From CAIKBL01 sp964555355 (GTDB taxonomy: Bacteria > Pseudomonadota > Gammaproteobacteria > Ga0077536): a DNA stretch of 64,000 nt. Below are positions 34,856 to 43,988 of the stretch, piece by piece. Location: contig CAZKRY010000001.1 of NCBI GenBank assembly GCA_964555355.1, positions 62,001 through 126,000 on the forward strand, given 5' to 3'. The notes beneath the pieces are model-generated. The model was not told the DNA's origin and ran no database searches. It saw nothing but the letters and a program-made list of their open reading frames with translations. How positions within the stretch are numbered: position 1 is the stretch's first letter; each line of letters opens with the position of its first letter. The translations under genes and the position numbers were made by a program.

Positions 34856-35089
34856 TTACCGCTCCGCGCTGGCAAGGGCGCTCGCCGCGGAATACACCGA
34901 CACGCAAAACGGCACGCAATAAGTCACCCCGATTTTCACGAAATCCCGCAAGGCCATCGTGCCCGCGAGCAGTCGATCGCCGTAGTTGATTGCAACCAAA
35001 ATTGAGCCCACCACGAATGCCATTCTGAATCCGCGCCTGATCACTGGCGCGGAACGCGCGTGTTGCCAGAAAAATCGGCTCGAACCCAT
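34856..35089 (-). CDS. NrtS-like small membrane protein
   Basis: From the ATG at 35089 this 77-residue protein has two membrane helices, with MAFVVGSILVAINYGDRLLAG and FVKIGVTYCVPFCVSVYSA. The GDRLLAG and TYCVPFCVSVYSA segments match the NrtS family, small membrane proteins linked to nitrate/nitrite transport in some bacteria. No nitrate transporter is nearby, so the role is inferred. Two upstream in-frame ATGs (35149, 35170) are possible starts. It is followed after 3 bp by the GFA-nitroreductase gene, an almost certain operon, and is divergent from gloB. Confidence 0.7.
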   Translation of the reverse strand: MGSSRFFWQHARSAPVIRRGFRMAFVVGSILVAINYGDRLLAGTMALRDFVKIGVTYCVPFCVSVYSAASALASAER

Positions 35090-35161
35090 TACAGAGCGCT
35101 GACTAAGATAACGATTGCGCCAGTATAATCGGGTTCTACTCAGACGCATCGCGAGGTCGTC

Positions 35162-35932
35162 ATGCTGCAAATCGAACAGCTCCCTGTGTTAAGTGACAAC
35201 TATGTCTATTTGGTACGCGATCCCGCGAGCGGTGCAACCGGTGTTGTCGATCCGGCCGAAGCGGCGCCCGTCTTGAGCGCCCTTCGGCGTCTTGGCTGGT
35301 CGCTAACCTATATACTAAACACGCATCACCATCCGGATCATGTCGGCGGCAATGAAGAATTGATGGCTGCCACGGGCTGCACGGTGGTCGGGCCGCGCGC
35401 CGATAACGCACGCATCCCCGGCATCGCGCATCAAGTGGGGGACGGCGATACTTTCGATCTCGGTAGCGCACGCGCCAAAGTGTTCGATGTCCCCGGTCAC
35501 ACCCGCGGCCATATCGCCTACTGGTTTGAGGATTCGCATGCGCTCTTTTGCGGCGACACGCTGTTTGCGCTCGGTTGCGGGCGCCTCTTTGAAGGCACGC
35601 CGGCGCAGATGTGGCACTCGTTATCCAAGCTAAAGGCGTTGCCGCCGGAGACACGGATCTATTGCGCACACGAGTACACACAGTCAAACGGCCGTTTCGC
35701 CTTGTCGGTGGAGCCGGATAACCAAGCACTGCGCGCGCGGATGCAAGAGGTGGATGAGCGGCGCACGCAAGGCCTACCAACGGTGCCCTCAACACTCGGT
35801 GAGGAGATCGCGACTAATCCTTTCCTGCGACCGGATAGCGCATCGATTCAGGCGTTACTCGGATTGCAGGGTGCACCGCTTGCGGAAGTTTTCGGCGCGA
35901 CGCGCGCGCGCAAGGATACCTTCAGAGGGTAA
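35162..35932 (+). CDS. gloB: Hydroxyacylglutathione hydrolase (glyoxalase II)
   Basis: The 256-residue protein is a metallo-beta-lactamase-fold glyoxalase II. It has the metal motif THHHPDHVGGN, with HxHxDH, and further metal ligands in FDVPGHTRGHIAYW and LFCGDTLFALGCGRLFEG. The C-terminal IYCAHEYT and NPFLRPDSA match GloB. It hydrolyses S-lactoylglutathione to lactate plus glutathione, completing methylglyoxal detoxification. A GAGG site precedes the ATG. The glutathione link fits the divergent GFA fusion and the gshA gene 4 kb away. Confidence 0.95.
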   Translation: MLQIEQLPVLSDNYVYLVRDPASGATGVVDPAEAAPVLSALRRLGWSLTYILNTHHHPDHVGGNEELMAATGCTVVGPRADNARIPGIAHQVGDGDTFDLGSARAKVFDVPGHTRGHIAYWFEDSHALFCGDTLFALGCGRLFEGTPAQMWHSLSKLKALPPETRIYCAHEYTQSNGRFALSVEPDNQALRARMQEVDERRTQGLPTVPSTLGEEIATNPFLRPDSASIQALLGLQGAPLAEVFGATRARKDTFRG

Positions 35933-35985
35933 TAGGAAGCGTAGGTGGCACGGCGTCTCGCGCCGCGCCGCAGGAAAAGATGGGG

Positions 35986-37710
35986 TTACTGGCCGACCGC
36001 GCGTGGGCCGGCGAATAGCGCTGTGTTCGGCGCGATGATCTTGCCCATGCGCATGACCCGCCGCCACTCTTCATTGGTAAGTTCGGCGCGATGTTGCTGA
36101 TGGAGATCTTCGGCGAGCGCCGAGAACTCAGTCACCCGCTCCGTAATGTAATACACCTCGGCAAGGCGCAGCTTTGCTTGCACGTTGCGTGGTGCTTTCT
36201 CGATGACATCCAACAGCGCGCGCTCGGCGTCTTGATAACGACCGTGCGCGATACTGGTATCGATCTCATCTTCACCGACCACTTCAAAAAGATCAGCCGC
36301 CGGTGTCGGATTGAGCGAAGCATCCAAGCGCTCAATCGTGGTCGCGAGGTCCACCCTCGGCGGCGCGAACTTGACTGTCTCCGTAACGTCTTTGACCGCC
36401 GAATCAAGCAACGCTCGGCGTTCCGCCTTGCGCGATACATCCGCCTTGCGTGAAGCTTCCTGGAATTCACGCTGTAAGCGCAGCCGTTCGCGAGTTGCTT
36501 GTCGGCTACGCCAAAAGAAAAACGTACCGATGCCAATTCCGAGCAGTAATGGCAGCGTTGCGAGCGCGATACCAAGCGCGGACGTTTCCGGTTTTAACGA
36601 ATTAGATGCAACAGGCACTTCAACAGATACCGGCTCCGGGGTCGCCGCCGAGATCTTCGACACGGGCGCCAACGTCACGCTCTCGCTCACTTCGGGCGTT
36701 GCAGGTGCGGCAGCCTCGGGTGTATCAGCGACACTGGGCACTTCGACGATAGACGTACGCGCAGGCGTAGTCGCCGAGGTGTCATACTGTGCGCGGATTG
36801 CGGCGAACTTATCATCGAGATTTTGCAGGAGTGCGGTGATTTCCGGATCACGTGCCCGCGCGATATTGGAATCATCGGTAAGCTCAGTGGGAGACTTCGC
36901 TTCAGCGGCGGGCACGACTTCTTCACTCGTCTCACCCAGCAATTCGTCAAACGCGTCGATGCGCGAATCGGCGCTGTCGGTTTGTGCCACGGTTGGGTTT
37001 TTAATGGTTGGTTTCGGCGCAACCGTATGTGCGGTGGTCGATGCGACGGTCGCGCCTGTCAACTGCAACGTCACTCCAACTTTGAGGCGGTTGCGATCGT
37101 TGTTGGCGAATGCTCGTGGGTTTGCTTCGAACAATTGTTGCATGGTGCTTTCAAGATTGACGTTGCCGCGCAGCTGTCGCGCGATCGCCCACAACGTATC
37201 GCCGGGTTGCACCGGACCGTAACTGGTGGCGCCGGAACCAACGACGGCTTTCGGTGTGCTCGATGTCGTTGAGGCACGAACAGTTCGCACCGGCGCGTTG
37301 ACCTTGCGTACTACGCGCGCCGGCAAAATGTTCACATTAAAATTTCGAACCAATGTCGTTGCGCCATTGGTCAGGCGTAGCCGAAAACTGACCACGGACT
37401 GATTAACGGATTGAGTCGACTGCACTCTGATAAACGATGAACCATCGCTTGCACGCACAACTTCGGCGGTTAAGTTGGACAACGTCGCGCGATTCGACGC
37501 TTGATCGGCGGCGAACAGATCCGGCGCCAGCGATACCGTCAGAGTTTGTGATTGTTCGGTTGGTGAGAGATAAAGATCGATCGCGGCGTTTAACGGTTCG
37601 CCACTGCGCGTGCCTGAGTAGAGCTGTCCGAAGTTAAATGCATAGACAGATGTATGCGCGAGGAGCAAGGCGCACAGCGCGATAAAGGCGCTTTGGGGCA
37701 GGCGTTTCAT
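35986..37710 (-). CDS. FimV-like LysM peptidoglycan-binding inner-membrane protein
   Basis: The 574-residue protein has a signal peptide ending YAF, then the FimV N-terminal domain (LAPDLFAADQASNRATLSNLTAEVVRASDG). A LysM domain follows (SYGPVQPGDTLWAIARQLRGNVNLE, about residues 180-235), then an acidic linker, one membrane helix (about 408-426) and a cytoplasmic C-terminal domain (GRYQDAERALLDVIEKAPRNVQAKLRLAEVYY). FimV tethers polar complexes such as type IV pili. The ATG at 37710 has AAGGAGG upstream; the longer in-frame start is rejected. No pilus genes are nearby. Confidence 0.87.
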   Translation of the reverse strand: MKRLPQSAFIALCALLLAHTSVYAFNFGQLYSGTRSGEPLNAAIDLYLSPTEQSQTLTVSLAPDLFAADQASNRATLSNLTAEVVRASDGSSFIRVQSTQSVNQSVVSFRLRLTNGATTLVRNFNVNILPARVVRKVNAPVRTVRASTTSSTPKAVVGSGATSYGPVQPGDTLWAIARQLRGNVNLESTMQQLFEANPRAFANNDRNRLKVGVTLQLTGATVASTTAHTVAPKPTIKNPTVAQTDSADSRIDAFDELLGETSEEVVPAAEAKSPTELTDDSNIARARDPEITALLQNLDDKFAAIRAQYDTSATTPARTSIVEVPSVADTPEAAAPATPEVSESVTLAPVSKISAATPEPVSVEVPVASNSLKPETSALGIALATLPLLLGIGIGTFFFWRSRQATRERLRLQREFQEASRKADVSRKAERRALLDSAVKDVTETVKFAPPRVDLATTIERLDASLNPTPAADLFEVVGEDEIDTSIAHGRYQDAERALLDVIEKAPRNVQAKLRLAEVYYITERVTEFSALAEDLHQQHRAELTNEEWRRVMRMGKIIAPNTALFAGPRAVGQ

Positions 37711-37919
37711 GTCGACCTCCTTATAGCCACCTGGGCGGGCGGCAACTCCCGTGGACGATATTGATGAATGTTGTTCAGGAGTTGGTCCCATTGTGTTAAA
37801 CATTGCGCTTAGTGGTCAACCAGTTACAGTCCTGAAATGCCCCGCCGGAGGGCCATTTCCCTAATTATCGGCAGGAACTGAGGACCGCTTCACCCTAATA
37901 ACCCCTGAGATCGGCCTAA

Positions 37920-38519
37920 GTGACTGAAAATTCGGCCCCCGAAGCCTTTGGCGAAGCCTTCTTTAAGCGCTTCTATTTGAGCCGTAAAACCCGGGTTGCC
38001 GCCCCCGAAGAGTACCTCGCGCGAGCCCGTTTACTGCGCGCGGTCGCCGACTTATTCGGCTGCAAGGTGCAACGAATTTTGGATGCGGGCGCGGGCACGG
38101 GTTTATTTTTGCAGACGTTGAGCGGCGCGTTTCCGCGCGCGCGATGCCATGGAATTGAAATCAGTCGCTACGCGTGTGCGCAATATGGTTGGCAACAGGC
38201 GTCGCTTATCGACTACGCGCCGCGCGCGCGATTCGATCTCGTGGTGTGTCACGATGTGCTGCAGTACATCTCGCCGAAAGACGCGCCGCGCGCAATCGAC
38301 AATCTCGCCGCGCTAACCACACATTTGTTGTACTTCACTGCACTAACGCAAGAAGATTGGGAACAACATTGTGATCAGTCGCGCACCGATCGCAATGTCA
38401 CCTTGCGGCGTGCGCGCTGGTATCGCGCGCGGTTGCGCGTCCATTTCCGCCGCGTGGGTCCCGGCATCTACTTCAAGCGGGATACCGTGCCTGTGATGTA
38501 TGCGTTAGACGAAGAGTAA
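37920..38519 (+). CDS. Class I SAM-dependent methyltransferase
   Basis: The 199-residue protein has a methyltransferase motif I at VQRILDAGAGTGLFLQTL, followed by CHGIEISRYACAQYGW and ARFDLVVCHDVLQYISPKDAPRAI. The C-terminal half (YFTALTQEDWEQ..., YFKRDTVPVMYALDEE) is less typical. The start is GTG at 37920. The nearest gene is the convergent msrB. The substrate is not predictable. Confidence 0.8.
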   Translation: MTENSAPEAFGEAFFKRFYLSRKTRVAAPEEYLARARLLRAVADLFGCKVQRILDAGAGTGLFLQTLSGAFPRARCHGIEISRYACAQYGWQQASLIDYAPRARFDLVVCHDVLQYISPKDAPRAIDNLAALTTHLLYFTALTQEDWEQHCDQSRTDRNVTLRRARWYRARLRVHFRRVGPGIYFKRDTVPVMYALDEE

Positions 38520-38528
38520 CGCTGTTCG

Positions 38529-39077
38529 TTACTTCAACGCGACAAACGAAAGCGCCAAGCCATTATTGCACCAGCGCTCTCCGCTCGGTGCCGGACCGTC
38601 GTCGAACACATGACCTTGGTGTCCGCCACATTTCACGCAGTGATATTCGGTGCGCGGAATCAAGATTTTGAAATCTGTTTTGGTGGCGAGATGTCCCGGA
38701 ATGCTCGTGAAGAAACTCGGCCAGCCGGTGCCGCTGTCGTATTTCATCTCCGACGTAAATAATGGCAGTCGGCACGCGCGACAGACAAACACACCGGCCT
38801 GCTTCTCTAGATTCAACGGGCTTGAGAACGGCGGCTCGGTGTCTTCTTCGAACAAAACATCGTAAGACTCGGGCGGTAGTTCGGCGCGCCATTCTTCCAC
38901 GGCGCGTTGCAGCGGCGTGGGGTCCTCAGCCACTTTGGCATTAGGATTCAAGAGTTCGCGCCAGCGTTTGTGCAGTGCTTGGATCTGTTGCGGGGCTTCC
39001 TTGGCGAACGCCCGTAAGGGCGTAAGCAGCGAAAGCGCGGCGGCGAGCGGCGCGAAAAAAGAGCGGCGGTTCATCAT
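38529..39077 (-). CDS. msrB: Peptide-methionine (R)-S-oxide reductase MsrB, Tat-exported type
   Basis: The 182-residue precursor starts MMNRRSFFAPLAAALSLL, a Tat-like signal (RRSFF) with hydrophobic h-region and AFA cleavage site. The mature part has MsrB motifs: the first zinc CxxC in FVCRACRLPLFTS, SGTGWPSFF, the second CxxC in HCVKCGGHQGHVF, and the catalytic Cys in GERWCNNGLALSF. It repairs Met-R-sulfoxide, likely in the periplasm. Either of two Met codons could be the start. It is convergent with a methyltransferase gene. Confidence 0.9.
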   Translation of the reverse strand: MMNRRSFFAPLAAALSLLTPLRAFAKEAPQQIQALHKRWRELLNPNAKVAEDPTPLQRAVEEWRAELPPESYDVLFEEDTEPPFSSPLNLEKQAGVFVCRACRLPLFTSEMKYDSGTGWPSFFTSIPGHLATKTDFKILIPRTEYHCVKCGGHQGHVFDDGPAPSGERWCNNGLALSFVALK

Positions 39078-39189
39078 TGTGATCTCCTCCGACCGGCGCG
39101 GTCGGGCCGTGCGATTGCGTCAAATTGATAGTGGTTAGAGCCGGGTATGGAATGATAGTTTCAATCGGCGATGCGCGGGGCTCAATTTT

Positions 39190-40779
39190 TTAAGGCTGCG
39201 GGGCGTCCAAATGACCCGAAAAATAGCGCGCCAGATAGTCTTCAAAGCTCACTGACGTATCTTCCTCGAGCGTGCGTTGCGCCGCCCAGGACTCCTCGGC
39301 GATGGTGCGGAACTGCTCCGCCACGGTAGCGGTCGGCGGATGGTCGCGAAAATAAGCGGCGTGCTGGTGCGAGAGGCTCAACGCGTATTCTTGAAAGCTC
39401 GTTTTGCCGGCCCGAACTTCTTGCAAGAGAAGCGCGGAAGGCAGCGTATCCGGATTGTGCAGTGCCAGGCGTTGCGCATCGAGTGCCGTGCGATACGGTT
39501 TGCCCGACTCGGCGCCATCCAATATTTCGCACAACGGTTCCATCGCGTTAAACACTTCGTTCGCCCACTCAAGAACCGGGATGCGGCGCCCGCCTTGAAT
39601 TAGCCGCAATCCGGGTTCGCGGCCGCGCAGTGCAATCGTCAGTTCGTTGTATTCGATGGCCCATTGTTCATCGACGCTGATCGGTGCGCTATCGGCGAGT
39701 AGGCACAACAGCAGGAATGCTTCCAGGAAATGCATGTGCTGTAACTCGACGCCCGCCGGGCTGAATGCGAACAAATCGAGTGCCCGCATTTCGACATACT
39801 CCACGCCCCGCTCGCGCAGCGCCGTGGTCGGCTTCTCGCCGCTGTGAATGGTGCGCTTGGGCCGCATGTAACTATAAAACTCGTTTTCGAGCTGCAGCAC
39901 ATTGGTATTTAACTGCACGCGCCGCTCGCCATCGTAAAGGCCAATGACCTCGTACTCCGGATAAGGCGTCACAATCGCCTTGGATAAGCTTTTGACATAG
40001 TTATCGAGAGTGTCGTAGGACATCTGCAAGACTGCTTGGTTTTTATTCTTGTAGCCGATATCGCTCATACGCAGCGAGGTCGCATAGGGCAAATAATGCG
40101 CATGCGAATCAAACGATTTAAAGCGCGCCGTTCGCCCCGACAGAAACGACGTGCTGACCAATGGGCTGGTCCCGAACAATAACGGGACTATCCAACCCAG
40201 TCGCCGGAAATTGCGGATCAGCGCGAAGTATTGTTGATCGACGAATGAGCGTTGGCTTTCCGGATTTTTTTCCAACGCTTGGTAAAGCGGCCAGAATTCC
40301 TTCGGCAACGAGTAATTGAAATGCACACCGGCGATCGCCTGCATGCGGCGGCCATACCGGTAATCAAGGCCCACGCGGTACACATGTTTCATGCGGCCGA
40401 TGTTCGATCGCCCGTAATCGGCAATCGGAACTTCTTCGTCGTTTTTAATTTCGCACGGCATACTCGCACACCACAGGAGCTCATCGCGTTTGAGTTCTTG
40501 CAGGGTGAATTGATGGATGCGATTCAAATATTCGATGACTTCGTCGTTACGTGAAAATGCCGGGGTGATGAATTCCGGTAAGGCTTCGGAGTAGTCGGTC
40601 GTGATGAAGGGGTGGGTCAGCGCGGCACCCCAAGCACATGGGTGCGAAGTTTGTGCCAAGGCGCCGGCGCGCGTAATGCGCAGGCTTTCCTTTTCGAGGC
40701 CGCGTTTACCGCCGATGAGCGCGTTGGCGCAGTTCGCGGCTTGCAATCGGTTCAAGCGGCGCAGGGCAAGTTCGTACAC
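39190..40779 (-). CDS. gshA: Glutamate-cysteine ligase
   Basis: The 529-residue protein is a gammaproteobacterial-type glutamate-cysteine ligase. It begins RLQAANCANALIGGKRGLEKESLRI, includes DYSEALPEFITP and the IAGVHFNYSLP signature, and later has ERGVEYVEMRALDLFAFSP. It makes gamma-glutamylcysteine, the first step of glutathione synthesis. The size fits E. coli GshA (518). It is a single minus-strand gene, divergent from an LLM gene. Several glutathione-linked proteins (GloB, GFA fusion, glutaredoxin) occur in the window. Confidence 0.97.
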   Translation of the reverse strand: MYELALRRLNRLQAANCANALIGGKRGLEKESLRITRAGALAQTSHPCAWGAALTHPFITTDYSEALPEFITPAFSRNDEVIEYLNRIHQFTLQELKRDELLWCASMPCEIKNDEEVPIADYGRSNIGRMKHVYRVGLDYRYGRRMQAIAGVHFNYSLPKEFWPLYQALEKNPESQRSFVDQQYFALIRNFRRLGWIVPLLFGTSPLVSTSFLSGRTARFKSFDSHAHYLPYATSLRMSDIGYKNKNQAVLQMSYDTLDNYVKSLSKAIVTPYPEYEVIGLYDGERRVQLNTNVLQLENEFYSYMRPKRTIHSGEKPTTALRERGVEYVEMRALDLFAFSPAGVELQHMHFLEAFLLLCLLADSAPISVDEQWAIEYNELTIALRGREPGLRLIQGGRRIPVLEWANEVFNAMEPLCEILDGAESGKPYRTALDAQRLALHNPDTLPSALLLQEVRAGKTSFQEYALSLSHQHAAYFRDHPPTATVAEQFRTIAEESWAAQRTLEEDTSVSFEDYLARYFSGHLDAPQP

Positions 40780-40926
40780 GCGGGCTCCGGGCTTCTTAGA
40801 GGTCGATGGGGAAGGTTAACATACTCGCCGACGGCGCCCGTCCGATCGGTTTGTAGCCGCTTTGTATGCCGGATGGTCGTTGCAGTGCAGCGCGAATTGG
40901 TGGAATCCGAAGCGAGGTTCAAGACG

Positions 40927-41952
40927 ATGAAGATTTCATTGATGTATAGCTTTGTGTGCCCACCCGGTGCGGCGATCACTCCGTTGGCAACTTTTCGCGA
41001 AATGGATCGGCTGCTGCCGCTCGCGGAAGCGCTCGGGTTCTACGCTTTCCATACCACCGAACATCATTTTCAGTTCAATGGATGGGCGCCGAGTCCGCTG
41101 TTGGTCCTTGCCAAAGCGGCTGGTCTCACTCAGCGCATGAAACTCGTGACGAATGTTCTGCTCGCCCCCCTTTATCAGCCTGTGCGTTTGTTGGAAGACC
41201 TCGCCACCCTCGATAATTTAAGCGACGGACGACTCATCTTCGGGACCTCGCCAGGCTATGCGTCGGAAGAGTTCGATGGTTATGGCGAGCCCTACGCGGC
41301 ACGCTTTGGTTATTTCGAAGAGATAATCGACTTCATCGAGCACGCTTGGCAAAACCCCTCCAACATTGCGTTTCAGGGCAAGCGTATTAAGGTCCCACCG
41401 ACGGCGCTGGTTCCGCGGCCCGTGCAACTGACCTTGCCGATTTGGTATGGCGTGTCGGGACCAAAGTTGCTGGTGCGTGCCGCGCGCCGCCGTGCGCCGG
41501 TGACGGCTTCTCCCCGGCACACCATCGAAGAACTGCAAGCACACTTCGCGCGTTATTCGGCGACGGCGCACGCGGCCGGCTACATGCCAACCGAACGCCC
41601 GGTAATTCGCGAGGCTTTTGTCGCCGATTCAACCGCGGAAGCCGAGCGCATCGCAGGCCCCGCGGTCACGCATCTATTTGGCCTGTACGGGCGTAAGTCG
41701 GCCGAAGGTCAACGCGAATTGCGCGACGATAGCGGCCGTCTTGTGACTTCGATCGAGCAGCTCGACTTTCGTTCTTTTTCCTCGCGATACCTCATCGGCG
41801 ATATCGCGAAAGTCCGTGACGATATCGAACGTCTGCGCGCACAACTCGCACCAACCGAGCTCATTCTGCGCATGCAATTGCCTGGAGTTCCGACCGCGGC
41901 ACTTGAGCAATCGATTCGCCTCGTTGGCGAAAAACTCATTCCGCGTTACTAA
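40927..41952 (+). CDS. LLM-class flavin-dependent oxidoreductase (luciferase-like)
   Basis: The 341-residue protein begins KISLMYSFVCPPG and has the LLM hallmarks EALGFYAFHTTEHHFQFNGWAPSPLLVLAKAAGLTQRMKLVTNVLLAPLYQPVRLLEDLATLDNLSDGRLIFGTSPGYASEEF, including the EHHF motif typical of the luciferase/alkanal monooxygenase group. The ATG at 40927 is used. An upstream in-frame extension into the 5' region of gshA's opposite strand is not supported. The 3' end overlaps the SnoaL-like gene's 3' end by 17 bp (convergent). Confidence 0.85.
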   Translation: MKISLMYSFVCPPGAAITPLATFREMDRLLPLAEALGFYAFHTTEHHFQFNGWAPSPLLVLAKAAGLTQRMKLVTNVLLAPLYQPVRLLEDLATLDNLSDGRLIFGTSPGYASEEFDGYGEPYAARFGYFEEIIDFIEHAWQNPSNIAFQGKRIKVPPTALVPRPVQLTLPIWYGVSGPKLLVRAARRRAPVTASPRHTIEELQAHFARYSATAHAAGYMPTERPVIREAFVADSTAEAERIAGPAVTHLFGLYGRKSAEGQRELRDDSGRLVTSIEQLDFRSFSSRYLIGDIAKVRDDIERLRAQLAPTELILRMQLPGVPTAALEQSIRLVGEKLIPRY

Positions 41953-42358
41953 GCCGCTTCCCGTAGAGCGCTCGCTCGATCAACGCGGTATCGAGATATT
42001 CGATATCACTCGTGATCTTGCCTTTGCGCACCGTGAAAACGTGGCAATAAGTATTGTTGTACTGGCCGTACTTGCCGGTGACAGTGCCCTGCACGCGGGC
42101 CACGACTTTATCGCCCTCCGCGATTAGTTCGATGACCTCGAGTTTGACCCCGGCCTTGGTGTCGATTTGCCGGCGCACCGCGCCGAGCAAGCCGGGTTCG
42201 ACGCCTAAGTGGCCGCGATAGGTTTTTGAGAGTGGAGTGCTGCCAATGATCGTCCACGCCACATCCTCATCGAGCAAGGCTTGAAAGCGTGCGCGATCAC
42301 CGCTGGAAAGCGCGGCGAAAAAGTCTCTTATTATTTGTTTGTTCGCGTCTAACGACAT
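41936..42358 (-). CDS. SnoaL-like NTF2-fold protein
   Basis: From the ATG at 42358 the 140-residue protein has the SnoaL/ketosteroid isomerase-like pattern: ANKQIIRDFFAALSSGDRARFQALLDEDVAWTI, GDKVVARVQGTVTGKYGQYNNTYCHVFTV and RKGKITSDIEYLDT. It may be an isomerase or hydrolase of small molecules. The substrate is unknown. An in-frame extension to 42502 would overlap the divergent membrane gene and is rejected. Confidence 0.75.
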   Translation of the reverse strand: MSLDANKQIIRDFFAALSSGDRARFQALLDEDVAWTIIGSTPLSKTYRGHLGVEPGLLGAVRRQIDTKAGVKLEVIELIAEGDKVVARVQGTVTGKYGQYNNTYCHVFTVRKGKITSDIEYLDTALIERALYGKRLSNAE

Positions 42359-42413
42359 CGTAGGTTCTCCTCGTGCGGGTTGCTTGCGCTCAGGGCATGG
42401 TATCGTGCCCCGC

Positions 42414-43430
42414 ATGTCGGTAGAACCCAGCACAGCACCTCCGTTCGCGCACCCGCCCAAAACGTGGCGCGTACGATTCTTACGCGTCGCGACGTGGGCC
42501 ATCGCGATACTTTGCTTTTATTGGGTGTTTGCCAAGATTGAGCAGGCCGCGGCGCGTGACGGGTTGGACGCACTGAATTACCTCAAGCGGTTCTTTGGCG
42601 CGGCCAACTGGCTGGCATGGCTCGCGCTCATGATCCCGTACTCGGTGTTCTTTTTCCTCGTCGATGCACACGTCACATGGCGGGTCGTCCGCTGGTTCAA
42701 CGCGCCTGATTTCGAGTTCCGGCGCATGCTGCCAATCCGCGCCAGCGCGTACATTTTATCGCTCGTCAACGAGCAAGTCGGCAAGGGTGCAATTATCGGC
42801 TACCTCTGGCGGCGCCACGCCGTCCCGGCGTGGCAGGCGCTGTCGTCGATGGTGTTACTTGGCATGTTGGAGATCTATCAACTGTTATTGTTCTCAAGCC
42901 TGGGCACGGCACTCTACTTCGACCTCGTTCAACGGGCATCAACCCAGCTCCCGCTGGCCGAGATTCTGCCGATGGCGTTTGTCGTCGCGGCCATTTACTT
43001 TCCGCTACACGTGGCATTTTTCCGCGGTCATTTATGGCGCACTTCAAAGTTCCGCGAGCTGCAAGTGTTTCGCGCGTTCCGGCTGGCGACGTTGCGGCAC
43101 TATGGACTCATCGTGTTATGCAAGGCACCCAACTTGCTCGGTGCGATCGCCGTGTATACCGTGGCTTTGCAGCTTTTTAATGTCTCGGTGTCCTTCGGGC
43201 AGATGTTGGCTTTCCTGCCGGTGATATTTCTCGCCGCCGCGCTCCCGTTACCATTTCACGCGGGCGCGCTCTTGCTGTGGACGGTGTTGTTTCCGGATTA
43301 CCCGGAGGTTGGCGCGTTCAGTCTCGTCATGCACACGTTCTTCGTGCTGTTCAATGCCGTCATCGGTCTGATCTTTCTGCCGACGGCGAATCGCGAGTTG
43401 TTTGGCGAGCGGACGGAGCATTGCCGTTAA
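42414..43430 (+). CDS. Lysylphosphatidylglycerol synthase-like (UPF0104-type) membrane protein
   Basis: The 338-residue protein is polytopic with about eight helices: ATWAIAILCFYWVFAKI, WLAWLALMIPYSVFFFLVD, SSMVLLGMLEIYQLLLFSS, and a C-terminal TVLFPDYPEVGAFSLVMHTFFVLFNAVIGLIFL. It resembles the membrane domain of LPG synthase/flippase-like and glycosyltransferase-2-associated proteins. The evidence is hydropathy plus patterns such as NEQVGKGAIIGYLWRR. The function is uncertain. The ATG at 42414 is used. The 3' end overlaps the convergent CDP-alcohol phosphatidyltransferase gene by 4 bp. Confidence 0.6.
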   Translation: MSVEPSTAPPFAHPPKTWRVRFLRVATWAIAILCFYWVFAKIEQAAARDGLDALNYLKRFFGAANWLAWLALMIPYSVFFFLVDAHVTWRVVRWFNAPDFEFRRMLPIRASAYILSLVNEQVGKGAIIGYLWRRHAVPAWQALSSMVLLGMLEIYQLLLFSSLGTALYFDLVQRASTQLPLAEILPMAFVVAAIYFPLHVAFFRGHLWRTSKFRELQVFRAFRLATLRHYGLIVLCKAPNLLGAIAVYTVALQLFNVSVSFGQMLAFLPVIFLAAALPLPFHAGALLLWTVLFPDYPEVGAFSLVMHTFFVLFNAVIGLIFLPTANRELFGERTEHCR

Positions 43431-43948
43431 CGCACTTGACGCGCAACGAAAGCTCCGCGCATCACCATGGAGACGATCGTCGATGCGAGTAGCGCGATGC
43501 CACAAACCCACAGCCATGGCGCACCGGTCGGCCACAGGTGACGCACGCCGATGAGCATTCCGGCGAACACAAAGTACGCCACGCCATTCAATCGGCCTAA
43601 GCGCGACGCGCGTAACCCCGCTGCGGGAGATTTTGCATCGAGCGCGTATTGCACGAACGCAAGTGCCATACAGACAGGGAGTAAAGGCGGGACGAGCCCG
43701 AGCCGCGCCCCGCTGGCGGCGATGGTGGTGACGAAAAATGCGTCACATCCATGGTCAATTAACGTGCCGTATCGCTGAACGTCGCCGCGCGCACGCGCGA
43801 GCCGGCCATCGAGTAGATCGCTAAGCAACGCGCAAACGTACGCGCAGAGTGAAACCGCGACATAATCCCGCACCAACCCCCAGATCACGATCCCCGCCAG
43901 CAAGACCCGAGAAATGCTGAGTAGATTGGGTAGAGTACAGAACTTCAT
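43427..43948 (-). CDS. CDP-alcohol phosphatidyltransferase family protein
   Basis: The protein carries the family catalytic pattern D-G-x2-A-R-x8-G-x3-D-x3-D in LLDGRLARARGDVQRYGTLIDHGCDAFF, preceded by the PNLLSISRVLL first helix, and has five or six membrane helices. It would transfer a phosphatidyl or similar group from a CDP-alcohol to an alcohol in phospholipid synthesis. The acceptor is unknown. I use the ATG at 43948 (KFCTLPNLL start). Longer starts to 44008 are possible. It is divergent from an NAD(P)-binding gene. Confidence 0.85.
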   Translation of the reverse strand: MKFCTLPNLLSISRVLLAGIVIWGLVRDYVAVSLCAYVCALLSDLLDGRLARARGDVQRYGTLIDHGCDAFFVTTIAASGARLGLVPPLLPVCMALAFVQYALDAKSPAAGLRASRLGRLNGVAYFVFAGMLIGVRHLWPTGAPWLWVCGIALLASTIVSMVMRGAFVARQVR

Positions 43949-43988
43949 CGGTAACCATTGAGGACGCATTGCGCGCAACATACCGGAC

